Of a DNA stretch of 8,979 bases, positions 1 to 5,688 are shown piece after piece (position 1 is the first letter of the stretch; the number at the start of each line of letters is the position of its first letter). The DNA comes from an uncultured Flavihumibacter sp. Its GTDB lineage: Bacteria > Bacteroidota > Bacteroidia > Chitinophagales > Chitinophagaceae. The DNA lies in the NCBI GenBank assembly GCA_946481605.1, contig CAMLPA010000113.1, positions 1-8,979 of the forward strand. The letters run 5' to 3'. The notes under the pieces were generated by a model. That model saw nothing but the letters and a program-made list of their open reading frames with translations, did no database searches and was not told the origin of the DNA. Position numbers and translations under genes: made by a program.

Positions 1-648
1 GGCCAGGTGCGGTTCCTGGTCCACCACATGCGCCTCCATTTCATTTTTTTCTTCCAGTGGAATATAGGGTGGATTTGAAATAATCATGTCGAATCCGTGG
101 AAAGGTTCCCATTTTTCAGGGTCAGTAAAGTCTGTATGGTGAAATTCAATTTCAACACCCAGTGCCGTTGCATTCCTTCGGGCTACGTTCAGCGCGGCTT
201 CTGAAACATCCAATGCGTGTACTTCAAGGCAGGGGAGTTCGAGTTTCAACGAGGTGGGAATACACCCGCTTCCGGTGCCGATGTCCATTACACGGAGAGG
301 TTTTCCAGGATCAGCTTCAATGATGTGTGCGATCATCCAGTGCACCAGTTCTTCTGTTTCCGGCCTTGGGATCAGGACATCCTGGTTTACGAAAAAACGA
401 CGGTCCATAAACCAGGCTTCTTCCAGCACATACTGCACGGGAACGCCACTCAGTAACCGTTCTGCCATCTCGCTGATGTTGTTTTCCTGTTGAGCGGTTA
501 TCTCTGTATGTGTCAGCATCATGCGCTCACTTCTCGATTGGCCGGTGACGTGTTCCATCACCATATCGGCGATGTTTCCTGCTTCCCGGTTGTCGTAACG
601 TGTCTCAAGTTTTTTCCGAAGTTCGTGGAATTGTTGCTGGATGGTCAT
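1..648 (-). CDS. prmC: Peptide chain release factor N5-glutamine methyltransferase PrmC (HemK), C-terminus cut by window edge
   Basis: PrmC transfers a methyl group from S-adenosylmethionine to the glutamine of the GGQ motif in release factors RF1 and RF2, in the cytoplasm, and so aids translation termination. The frame begins with ATG at 648 on the minus strand and stays open for 216 codons to the window edge; family members are about 280-290 residues, so roughly the last quarter is missing. Visible landmarks are an N-terminal helical domain (about residues 1-85), the PrmC signature IPRPETEELV (93-102), the SAM-binding loop GTGSGC (124-129), the acidic LDVSE at 146-150, and the catalytic NPPY (192-195) that holds the substrate glutamine. 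Proline follows GTGSGCI where many bacteria have alanine; I believe this is common in Bacteroidota. The gene diverges from ribD with 56 bp between the starts. A near-consensus -7 box sits 7 nt before the start. Identification is secure. Confidence 0.95.
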   Translation of the reverse strand, partial: MTIQQQFHELRKKLETRYDNREAGNIADMVMEHVTGQSRSERMMLTHTEITAQQENNISEMAERLLSGVPVQYVLEEAWFMDRRFFVNQDVLIPRPETEELVHWMIAHIIEADPGKPLRVMDIGTGSGCIPTSLKLELPCLEVHALDVSEAALNVARRNATALGVEIEFHHTDFTDPEKWEPFHGFDMIISNPPYIPLEEKNEMEAHVVDQEPHLA

Positions 649-655
649 AGCGCGA

Positions 656-663
656 TAAAGTTA
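656..663 (-). promoter_or_regulatory. Probable -7 promoter box of prmC
   Basis: Read on the minus strand the octamer is TAACTTTA, 7 of 8 positions of the Bacteroidota -7 consensus TAnnTTTG. It ends 7 nt before the prmC ATG, so transcription would begin within a few bases of the start codon. No convincing TTG -33 element is seen upstream. The position supports the call more than the sequence does. Confidence 0.45.
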
Positions 664-692
664 GGATGTTTCGGCGAATAGGAGGGAGTTGG

Positions 693-700
693 TATATTTG
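693..700 (+). promoter_or_regulatory. -7 promoter box of ribD (TATATTTG)
   Basis: TATATTTG is a perfect match to the Bacteroidota housekeeping sigma-factor -7 consensus TAnnTTTG. It ends 4 nt before the ribD ATG at 705. By the usual spacing the transcript would start at or within 1-2 nt of that ATG, giving an essentially leaderless mRNA. There is therefore no room for an FMN (RFN) riboswitch, and none is seen. The -33 region has only a weak TTTC at 669-672. Confidence 0.7.
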
Positions 701-704
701 AAAC

Positions 705-1739
705 ATGAGGGATGAAGTTTACATGCGCAGGTGTTTTCAACTGGCGGAAACGGCTTTGGGTGAAGTAGCGCCCAATCCTGTTGTTGGCGCGGTACTGGTG
801 CACAATGACCGGATCATTGGCGAAGGGTTTCATCGTAAATACGGTGCCGCACATGCGGAGGTAAATGCGATCAATTCCGTAAAAGATGAAGACCGCGCAC
901 TTATCCCTTTCGCCACGATGTATGTATCGCTTGAACCCTGCGCGCATTTTGGCAAAACCCCTCCCTGCGCGGACCTGCTGGTTCGCCAACGTGTAAAACG
1001 GGTGGTGATCGCTAACCGCGATCCTTTCCCCGATGTGGATGGAAAAGGAATCGGTAAATTAACAGCCGCAGGTATAGAAGTGACTACAGGTGTACTGGAA
1101 GAAGAGGGCTGGTGGCTCAACCGCAGGTTCTTTACCTTCCATACAAAACAGCGTCCATACATCGTGTTGAAGTGGGCGCAGACTGCCAACGGCATTATTG
1201 GTGTGCCCGGAGAACGACTGCTTATTTCCAATCCATTCACCAATAGGCTGGTACATAGATGGCGTTCGGAAGAAGCGGCGATTCTTGTTGGAAAGAACAC
1301 CGCGCTGGAAGATGATCCCAGGCTCGATAACCGCTACTGGCAGGGATCGGCTCCGGTACGGATACTGCTGGATACTTCGTTATCAGTGCCGGAAACGGCT
1401 TATATTTATAACAGCGCAGCACCTTCGATCATCATCAATTACAAGTCTGAAAAGACGGTCGGCAACATCACCTGGCTAAAAGCGGATGCCTCACGGCCAT
1501 TGGCAACCGAAGTTTGCAGGATCCTTTACGAGCAAAAAATCCAAAGCGTACTGATCGAAGGAGGGGCAAAAACCCTCACTGCCTTCCTGGAAGAGGACCT
1601 CTACGATGAAGTCAGGGTCATCACCAATGAAAGTCTGACGGTTGCCAGCGGTATCAAAGCGCCTGTTCCCGGCAACCTGGTGCACCTGGAAACCCAACAT
1701 ATTGCTTCCGACACGGTAACTGTTTTCCGGCACGCCTGA
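705..1739 (+). CDS. ribD: Bifunctional riboflavin biosynthesis protein RibD (pyrimidine deaminase / reductase)
   Basis: RibD performs two consecutive cytoplasmic steps of riboflavin synthesis: deamination of 2,5-diamino-6-ribosylamino-4-pyrimidinone 5'-phosphate, then NADPH-dependent reduction of the ribosyl side chain. The 344-residue product has the usual two-domain length. The deaminase domain (about 1-145) carries NPVVGAV (24-30), the zinc and catalytic motif HAE (50-52), and the second zinc motif PCAHFGKTPPC (78-88). The reductase domain (about 150-344) carries LKWAQT (155-160), LEDDP (201-205) and the late EGGAKTL (285-291). The ATG at 705 is preferred because the family begins with a conserved D-E-x-Y-M segment, here DEVYM at 3-7; an in-frame ATG at 723 would remove it. 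It is divergent from prmC, and yigZ follows on the same strand after 53 bp but has its own promoter-like box. No frameshift or missing key residue is seen. Confidence 0.97.
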   Translation: MRDEVYMRRCFQLAETALGEVAPNPVVGAVLVHNDRIIGEGFHRKYGAAHAEVNAINSVKDEDRALIPFATMYVSLEPCAHFGKTPPCADLLVRQRVKRVVIANRDPFPDVDGKGIGKLTAAGIEVTTGVLEEEGWWLNRRFFTFHTKQRPYIVLKWAQTANGIIGVPGERLLISNPFTNRLVHRWRSEEAAILVGKNTALEDDPRLDNRYWQGSAPVRILLDTSLSVPETAYIYNSAAPSIIINYKSEKTVGNITWLKADASRPLATEVCRILYEQKIQSVLIEGGAKTLTAFLEEDLYDEVRVITNESLTVASGIKAPVPGNLVHLETQHIASDTVTVFRHA

Positions 1740-1772
1740 TCCACCTTATTTCCCCGCATAAAGAATAATTCG

Positions 1773-1780
1773 GATATTTG
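1773..1780 (+). promoter_or_regulatory. Probable -7 promoter box of yigZ
   Basis: GATATTTG matches TAnnTTTG at all fixed positions but the first. It ends 12 nt before the ATG at 1793, so the predicted transcript would have a leader of about 8-9 nt. The box covers the TTG at 1778 that could otherwise be read as an upstream start, which argues that translation begins at 1793. Confidence 0.5.
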
Positions 1781-1792
1781 CCGCCCATCATC

Positions 1793-2398
1793 ATGCAGCA
1801 GGATTATTATTTCACCATCGAACAGCCCTCCACGGCTGAATTTAAAGACAGGGGCAGCAAGTTCCTTGCCTACGCCTACCCGGTTCAGGAGGTAGCGGAT
1901 GTAAAGCTGCGCCTGGGTGAACTAAAAAAAGAACATCCCAAAGCGGTGCACCATTGTTTTGCCTACAGGCTCGGTCTGGACGGCACACAATTCCGCGTAG
2001 CCGATGATGGAGAACCCGCAGGCTCTGCCGGAAGGCCGATACTCGGCCAGATCGACAGCAAGCAACTGACCAATACCCTCGTGGTGGTGGTGCGGTATTT
2101 CGGGGGGACACTGCTGGGTGTTCCCGGACTTATCAATGCTTATAAAACAGCCACTTCCCTGGCTTTACAGGTTACGCCAATCGTTCAGAAGCCTGTGGAA
2201 ATAAAGTATGTGCTCCACTTCGATTATACACTAATGAATGAAGTGATGATGGTGGTAAAACAATCGCAATGCTCCGTGATCGCACAGGAGATGCAGCTTT
2301 TTTGCCAGCTTACCATCGGCGTACCCCGCAACAGACTCGATGAAGTGTTGTACCGCATCAGCGAATTGAGGCATGTGGATATCGCGCCGGTTAAATAA
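1793..2398 (+). CDS. yigZ: YigZ/IMPACT family protein (UPF0029)
   Basis: This is a member of the IMPACT/YigZ family. The eukaryotic relative regulates the eIF2-alpha kinase GCN2; the bacterial role is not firmly known, and nucleic-acid or ribosome association is only proposed. The 201-residue product has the family's usual length. The N-terminal domain (about 1-125) shows KDRGSKFLAYAYPV (18-31), the signature DDGEPAGSAGRPIL (71-84) and VVVVRYFGGTLLG (97-109). The remainder (about 135-200) fits the smaller ferredoxin-like C-terminal domain seen in YigZ proteins. The ATG at 1793 was chosen over an in-frame TTG at 1778, because the TTG lies inside the likely promoter box and would only add MPPII. 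The gene follows ribD by 53 bp and is convergent with the C39-like gene, separated by 68 bp that hold T-rich sequence but no clear hairpin terminator. Confidence 0.94.
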   Translation: MQQDYYFTIEQPSTAEFKDRGSKFLAYAYPVQEVADVKLRLGELKKEHPKAVHHCFAYRLGLDGTQFRVADDGEPAGSAGRPILGQIDSKQLTNTLVVVVRYFGGTLLGVPGLINAYKTATSLALQVTPIVQKPVEIKYVLHFDYTLMNEVMMVVKQSQCSVIAQEMQLFCQLTIGVPRNRLDEVLYRISELRHVDIAPVK

Positions 2399-2466
2399 CC
2401 GTTTTCATCTGTTTTTACATTCTTCCTTCTCCCCACCAATATCATCATGCATGTTCCTTGCTTCTC

Positions 2467-2991
2467 TCAATATTTATGAAACCGCATGCGGAAACAAAAC
2501 GCTTTCAGGTAGTGCTGAATAGCAAATAGCCCCCAACGTTTATTGCTTTCCGGAATTGGACGTAATTGTAAAATCATGCCCGTCCAACGCCTTTCAAAGT
2601 GCAGTATGTTCTCCCTGTGAATGGCTTTTTCCGGAGGCTCCATCAGCGATACCTTCTTCCATTTCACTCCATGCAAAACCACATAGTGGATAGTGGGTCC
2701 GGACATTACTTGGGCAATGGCTGGAAAATGTGCATGTCGCAGGTGCCTGGCGTTCATGCGGCTTACCTCCGTTGTAAATCCGCTTTTTCCGGCGATCTGC
2801 GCTATATCGTCCATATTGGTTCCATCATTCGCCATGACTTGCATCTGCCGCAGTAACGGAATAGCGATGTATTTGTGGTAAACAGCCGCCACAGCACAAA
2901 GGCAGGCAATACTATGGTCCTGTTTATAAACTTGCGGTGAGTCATTACTTCTGACAATCGTTTTTTGCATTCCAGGATTTTTGGGTTTCAT
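2467..2991 (-). CDS. Orphan C39-peptidase-like protein with altered catalytic residues
   Basis: The 174-residue product aligns by eye with the C39 peptidase domain found at the N-terminus of bacteriocin-type ABC exporters, where it cleaves double-glycine leader peptides. PQVxxxD at 19-25 followed by ACL at 29-31 matches PQVxxxDCGxA of ComA, with the oxyanion glutamine kept as Q20. The catalytic cysteine is His26 and the next glycine is Ser27. GTNMDDIAQIAGKSGF (57-72) fits the family's middle segment. HYVVLHGVKWKKV (102-114) supplies the catalytic His102, and the aspartate 16 residues later is Glu118. FERRWTGMILQLRP (132-145) matches the usual domain end. No transporter membrane segments or ATPase follow: the frame stops about 29 residues after the domain, with no open continuation seen in the next 70 bp. 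There is no signal peptide. It could be a non-catalytic binding domain, like the C39-like domain of HlyB, or a remnant of an exporter. It lies between convergent yigZ and divergent usp. The family call is by recalled motif only. Confidence 0.7.
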   Translation of the reverse strand: MKPKNPGMQKTIVRSNDSPQVYKQDHSIACLCAVAAVYHKYIAIPLLRQMQVMANDGTNMDDIAQIAGKSGFTTEVSRMNARHLRHAHFPAIAQVMSGPTIHYVVLHGVKWKKVSLMEPPEKAIHRENILHFERRWTGMILQLRPIPESNKRWGLFAIQHYLKAFCFRMRFHKY

Positions 2992-3017
2992 AAAAATGTG
3001 GTGTTTGCTGCACGGTG

Positions 3018-3025
3018 TAAAAGTA
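3018..3025 (-). promoter_or_regulatory. Possible -7 box of the C39-like gene
   Basis: On the minus strand the octamer is TACTTTTA, 7 of 8 to TAnnTTTG, ending 26 nt before the ATG at 2991. The 142-bp divergent gap is AT-rich and holds other partial matches, such as AACGTTTG further upstream, so the choice is tentative. Confidence 0.3.
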
Positions 3026-3106
3026 CCTTCACCCCATTAGCTGATGTGCATAACAAACGTTTATATCCTTGTATAAATGCTTTCGCTGAATTAGCGGGAA
3101 ATTCCT

Positions 3107-3114
3107 TTCTTTTG
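3107..3114 (+). promoter_or_regulatory. Possible -7 box of the universal stress protein gene
   Basis: TTCTTTTG matches TAnnTTTG at all fixed positions but the second, and ends 19 nt before the ATG at 3134, implying a leader of about 15 nt. No TTG element is obvious at the expected upstream distance. Confidence 0.35.
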
Positions 3115-3133
3115 TAGACCCAATTGATTCACC

Positions 3134-3940
3134 ATGAGCAGCATCCTTGTTCCTTTCGACTTCTCCGAAAACGCCATCAGGGCGCTTCAGCAGGCTTTTT
3201 TCCTGGCAGATACCACCGGTTCCACGGTGGACGTATTACACATTACGAATGTGAATGTAGCCAGGGAGTACCCGAAAAACTGGGGAGAAGAAAGCATTAG
3301 CGAAGCTCAGTTACATGCACATCTTGAAGCAGCGGTCATGGAGCATAAAGGCAATTCCACAGCAGGGATTACGATAACTATAAAAGAGTCCACGCTTGTT
3401 TCAGGCGGAATTATCAGTTATCTGCTGGACACCAAACCCACACTGGCAGTTATGGGTACGCACGGGTGGAGTGGACTGGCCGACAAATTATTGGGCAGCA
3501 ACACTTCCTCCCTTATTACACATGCTATTTTCCCTGTACTGGCCATTCCCCCACATTGGACGCCCGCGCCTTTGACCAAAGGAATTGCCAATGTTGAATT
3601 GAAAAACCTGTCCAATTTGCTGCCGGCGCTGGAGCAATGGGCCGCGCTCCTGCACACGCCCGTTGAAGTGATTGAATTCAGCGCCGTTCCAGAAGTGGAA
3701 GAAGATGCAACCGTTACACCAACACCAGGTTCTGATGTTGTGATCTCCGGAGTGGCAAAACTGATGGATGATCTTACCCTGGCAGAAAACATCGCGCAAT
3801 ACACTTCCGCACAAGAAGGTGCTTATGCCATCATGTTCGTGCATGAGCGCAAATGGTTCGAGAAGATTTTTTCCGGCAGTATTTCTGAAAAAGTTTCCGG
3901 TATAATAGAAGCGCCATTGCTGGCGCTCCCTTTGAACTGA
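3134..3940 (+). CDS. Tandem universal stress protein (UspA family), second domain degenerate
   Basis: The 268-residue product has the length of two fused Usp domains, a cytoplasmic family of nucleotide-binding proteins linked to stress and growth arrest. The first domain (about 1-140) begins SSILVPFDFSENA with the acidic residue D9 of the family, and carries the ATP-binding G-2x-G-9x-G-S motif as GTHG (108-111), nine residues, then GS (121-122), ending FPVLAIPP (133-140). The second half (about 150-268) ends in the Usp pattern FVHERKWFEKIFSGS...APLLALP. There the glycines of the first half of the motif are replaced (VHER, 236-239) and only GS (248-249) remains, and no acidic N-terminal strand motif is clear. 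So one nucleotide site is predicted, in the first domain. The stop lies 2 bp from the stop of the convergent hbd gene. A partner or inducing stress cannot be read from the sequence. Confidence 0.92.
   Translation: MSSILVPFDFSENAIRALQQAFFLADTTGSTVDVLHITNVNVAREYPKNWGEESISEAQLHAHLEAAVMEHKGNSTAGITITIKESTLVSGGIISYLLDTKPTLAVMGTHGWSGLADKLLGSNTSSLITHAIFPVLAIPPHWTPAPLTKGIANVELKNLSNLLPALEQWAALLHTPVEVIEFSAVPEVEEDATVTPTPGSDVVISGVAKLMDDLTLAENIAQYTSAQEGAYAIMFVHERKWFEKIFSGSISEKVSGIIEAPLLALPLN
3910..3927. terminator. Possible bidirectional terminator hairpin inside the 3' end of the usp gene
   Basis: AGCGCCA (3910-3916), a TTGC loop and TGGCGCT (3921-3927) form a perfect 7-bp GC-rich stem in the last codons of usp. 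For hbd, read on the minus strand, the hairpin begins 16 nt past the stop codon and is followed by TCTATTAT, a weak T-rich stretch. It could end hbd transcripts, or it may be an accident of codon choice. Confidence 0.3.
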
Positions 3941-3942
3941 AT

Positions 3943-4833
3943 TTAGCGGAGAAAGTATTGGCTTACTTTTAATTCTTTGCTTCCCTTGGTATATACATAA
4001 AATCCTTCCCCGGATTTAACGCCCAGTTTACCGGCAGTTACCATGTTCACCAGCAATGGAGAAGGTGTGTATTTCGGTTGTCCGAAGCCGTTGTACAGCA
4101 CATTCAATATGGAAAGGCATACATCCAGCCCGATAAAATCTGCCAGTTGGAGTGGGCCCATCGGGTGCGCCATGCCCAGTTTCATAATCGTATCGATCGA
4201 TTCAACGGTAGCCACGCCTTCGTGTAAGGTATGAATCGCTTCGTTGATCATGGGCATGAGGATGCGGTTGGCCACAAACCCGGGGTAATCATTGGCCAGC
4301 GCTGGCACTTTACCCAATTTTTCACTGAGTGCAAGAATACTGTTGGTTACCTCTTCGGAGGTTGCGTATCCGTTGATGACTTCCACGAGTTTCATTACGG
4401 GAACGGGATTCATAAAATGCATCCCGATCACTTTTTCGGGGCGTTTTGTTACCGAAGCAATTTTTGTGATGGAAATGGAAGAGGTATTGCTGGCCAGTAT
4501 GGCGTTTTCGGGCGCGTGCTGGTCCAATTCCCTGAAGATGTCCAGTTTAAGGGATGTGAGTTCAGTAGCGGCTTCCACGGCAAGATCAATACCGGCTGCA
4601 CCGGCCTCGATACTGGTAAATGTAGTGATGCAGGACAGCGCGGCTTCTTTTTCTTCGGAAGTAAGTTGTGCTTTGGCGATCTGCCGGTCCATATTGGCGG
4701 CGATAGTGGATACAGCTTTTTCAAGTTGTGCGGCACTTACATCAATCAGGTGAACGGAAAAACCATTTTGTGCGAATACATGGGCGATACCATTCCCCAT
4801 GGTGCCTGCTCCGATAACGGCGATGTTCTTCAT
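3943..4833 (-). CDS. hbd: 3-hydroxyacyl-CoA (3-hydroxybutyryl-CoA) dehydrogenase
   Basis: This is a cytoplasmic NAD(P)-dependent dehydrogenase that interconverts 3-hydroxyacyl-CoA and 3-oxoacyl-CoA in fatty-acid or butyrate-type metabolism. The 296-residue product has the normal length of the stand-alone enzyme, without a fused hydratase. The Rossmann domain opens with AVIGAGTMGNGIA (5-17), and the acidic D31 ends strand 2, which favours NAD. Catalytic positions fit the family spacing: Ser118 in NTSS (116-119), His139 in GMHF (137-140), Glu151, and Asn189 in DYPGFVANR (182-190). The C-terminal helical domain includes HPMGPLQLADFIGLD (223-237) and ends GVKSGEGFYVY (271-281). The ATG at 4833 directly begins the Rossmann strand, and a perfect -7 box ends 5 nt before it. 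Chain-length preference cannot be read, so hbd, paaH and mmgB are all possible names. The gene is convergent with usp (2-bp gap) and lies 102 bp downstream of the secreted-protein gene. Confidence 0.95.
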   Translation of the reverse strand: MKNIAVIGAGTMGNGIAHVFAQNGFSVHLIDVSAAQLEKAVSTIAANMDRQIAKAQLTSEEKEAALSCITTFTSIEAGAAGIDLAVEAATELTSLKLDIFRELDQHAPENAILASNTSSISITKIASVTKRPEKVIGMHFMNPVPVMKLVEVINGYATSEEVTNSILALSEKLGKVPALANDYPGFVANRILMPMINEAIHTLHEGVATVESIDTIMKLGMAHPMGPLQLADFIGLDVCLSILNVLYNGFGQPKYTPSPLLVNMVTAGKLGVKSGEGFYVYTKGSKELKVSQYFLR

Positions 4834-4838
4834 ATCAG

Positions 4839-4846
4839 CAAACGTA
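4839..4846 (-). promoter_or_regulatory. -7 promoter box of hbd (TACGTTTG)
   Basis: On the minus strand the octamer is a perfect TAnnTTTG match and ends 5 nt before the hbd ATG. The predicted start of transcription is within about 2 nt of the start codon. It shows that hbd probably has its own promoter rather than depending on read-through from the gene upstream. Confidence 0.65.
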
Positions 4847-4935
4847 TTTTAGGTTAGAAGCGGGAAGTTATTACATTTCACGAATATAACCGGCTGCTGA
4901 CGTGGGGAGGAAAAAGTGTTGTAGCGGAAGCGCGC

Positions 4936-5577
4936 TTATTTTTTGCTTTTAAAGTCGCCGCGTTTCCAGGCTTTAATGAATTCGTTCCAGGCGAACGGGT
5001 TCATGATATTCATGGGAGGATTCTGTCCGCGGTAGTATAACTGCTGGTTGGCTTTTTTCATGGAGTAGTTCATGCCTTCTCCTGCATCGGCGGGCAGGGT
5101 GCGTGCGAGTACGCGCAGTTTCGCGGCTTCCGTGTTTTGGCGGGCAATTTCAAGGTCGTCATCGTCCACTTTCAGGTTCACGAAATCCCGTTCAAATTGT
5201 TCCCTGGTAGGTTTGGGTTTGATGATGGTAACAGGGAGGTATGTAGTATCTTCTACCAGCAACTGGATGAGACTTTGTTCGTTGCCATCAAGATTCTTGG
5301 GGATCTCTGCCAGTTTTGCTTTGTAAGAAACGTGCGAAAATTCAATGATGTCTCCTTTCAGCACTACGATCGAAAAAACACCCTGGTCGTTGGTGAAGGT
5401 GCCCTGGTTCCGGCCTTTTACGGTAACGCTTACAGCGGGAATGGCTTTCAGACTGTCGGCAGTCATTACCACGCCGTACAATTGTACAACGGAATCCTTG
5501 AACGTTTCAAACTGAGCCTGGGCGGCTGCGGGAAGAAATAGGGCCGCAATCAGGAGGTATCGTAAAATTTTCTTCAT
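4936..5577 (-). CDS. Secreted protein with carboxypeptidase-like regulatory domain
   Basis: The 213-residue product starts with a clear Sec signal peptide: KK, a hydrophobic core at about 5-18, and AAAQA before a likely cut near residue 21. It is therefore exported, probably to the periplasm. Residues about 32-110 fit a CarboxypepD_reg-like beta-sandwich: LYGVVMTADSLKAIPAVSVTVKG (33-55), then GTFTNDQGVFSI (59-70), GDIIEFSHVSYK (75-86) and IQLLVEDTTYLPVTI (104-118). In Bacteroidota this fold occurs at the N-terminus of TonB-dependent receptors, but here no barrel follows. The C-terminal hundred residues are charged, with an acidic DDDDLE at 138-143 and a polar NPFAWNEFIKAW segment near 193-204, and I do not recognise them. 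The true ligand or partner is unknown. It diverges from mrp across 111 bp, with a perfect -7 box 5 nt before its ATG. Confidence 0.85.
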   Translation of the reverse strand: MKKILRYLLIAALFLPAAAQAQFETFKDSVVQLYGVVMTADSLKAIPAVSVTVKGRNQGTFTNDQGVFSIVVLKGDIIEFSHVSYKAKLAEIPKNLDGNEQSLIQLLVEDTTYLPVTIIKPKPTREQFERDFVNLKVDDDDLEIARQNTEAAKLRVLARTLPADAGEGMNYSMKKANQQLYYRGQNPPMNIMNPFAWNEFIKAWKRGDFKSKK

Positions 5578-5582
5578 CCTTT

Positions 5583-5590
5583 CAAAGATA
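5583..5590 (-). promoter_or_regulatory. -7 promoter box of the secreted regulatory-domain gene (TATCTTTG)
   Basis: On the minus strand this is a perfect TAnnTTTG match that ends 5 nt before the ATG at 5577. The 5 nt between are AAAGG, which is purine-rich but too close to the start to act as a normal ribosome binding site. The mRNA is predicted to be nearly leaderless. Confidence 0.65.
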
Positions 5591-5646
5591 AGTAGTCAGT
5601 ACCTAAATCGGTCTGAATGAATCAACAAATTCACGTGGGAAAGGGT

Positions 5647-5654
5647 TAATTTTG
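5647..5654 (+). promoter_or_regulatory. -7 promoter box of mrp-pyrF (TAATTTTG)
   Basis: TAATTTTG is a perfect TAnnTTTG match, 34 nt before the mrp ATG at 5689. It implies a leader of roughly 31 nt that is T- and A-rich and has no Shine-Dalgarno-like sequence. It faces the box at 5583-5590 on the other strand, so the 111-bp gap holds two opposed promoters. Confidence 0.6.
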
Positions 5655-5688
5655 CAGAACTATTCTTTTTTTAACAAAATGTTTTGGG

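Noticed and set aside
649..704. FMN (RFN) riboswitch upstream of ribD
   Set aside because: The divergent gap is 56 bp, far shorter than an RFN element, and the promoter box leaves almost no leader.
1778..1780. TTG as the start of yigZ
   Set aside because: It lies inside the likely -7 box and adds only five residues not needed by the family; the ATG at 1793 fits better.
3084..3096. CGCT/AGCG inverted repeat in the usp upstream region as an operator
   Set aside because: Four-base arms are common by chance, and no second copy or known operator pattern supports it.
4231..4857. Plus-strand open frame of 208 codons lying opposite hbd
   Set aside because: It is antisense to a well-supported dehydrogenase, has low-complexity Gly/Phe/Cys-rich composition with no recognisable motif, and has no promoter-like box. 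It follows from the codon bias of the real gene.
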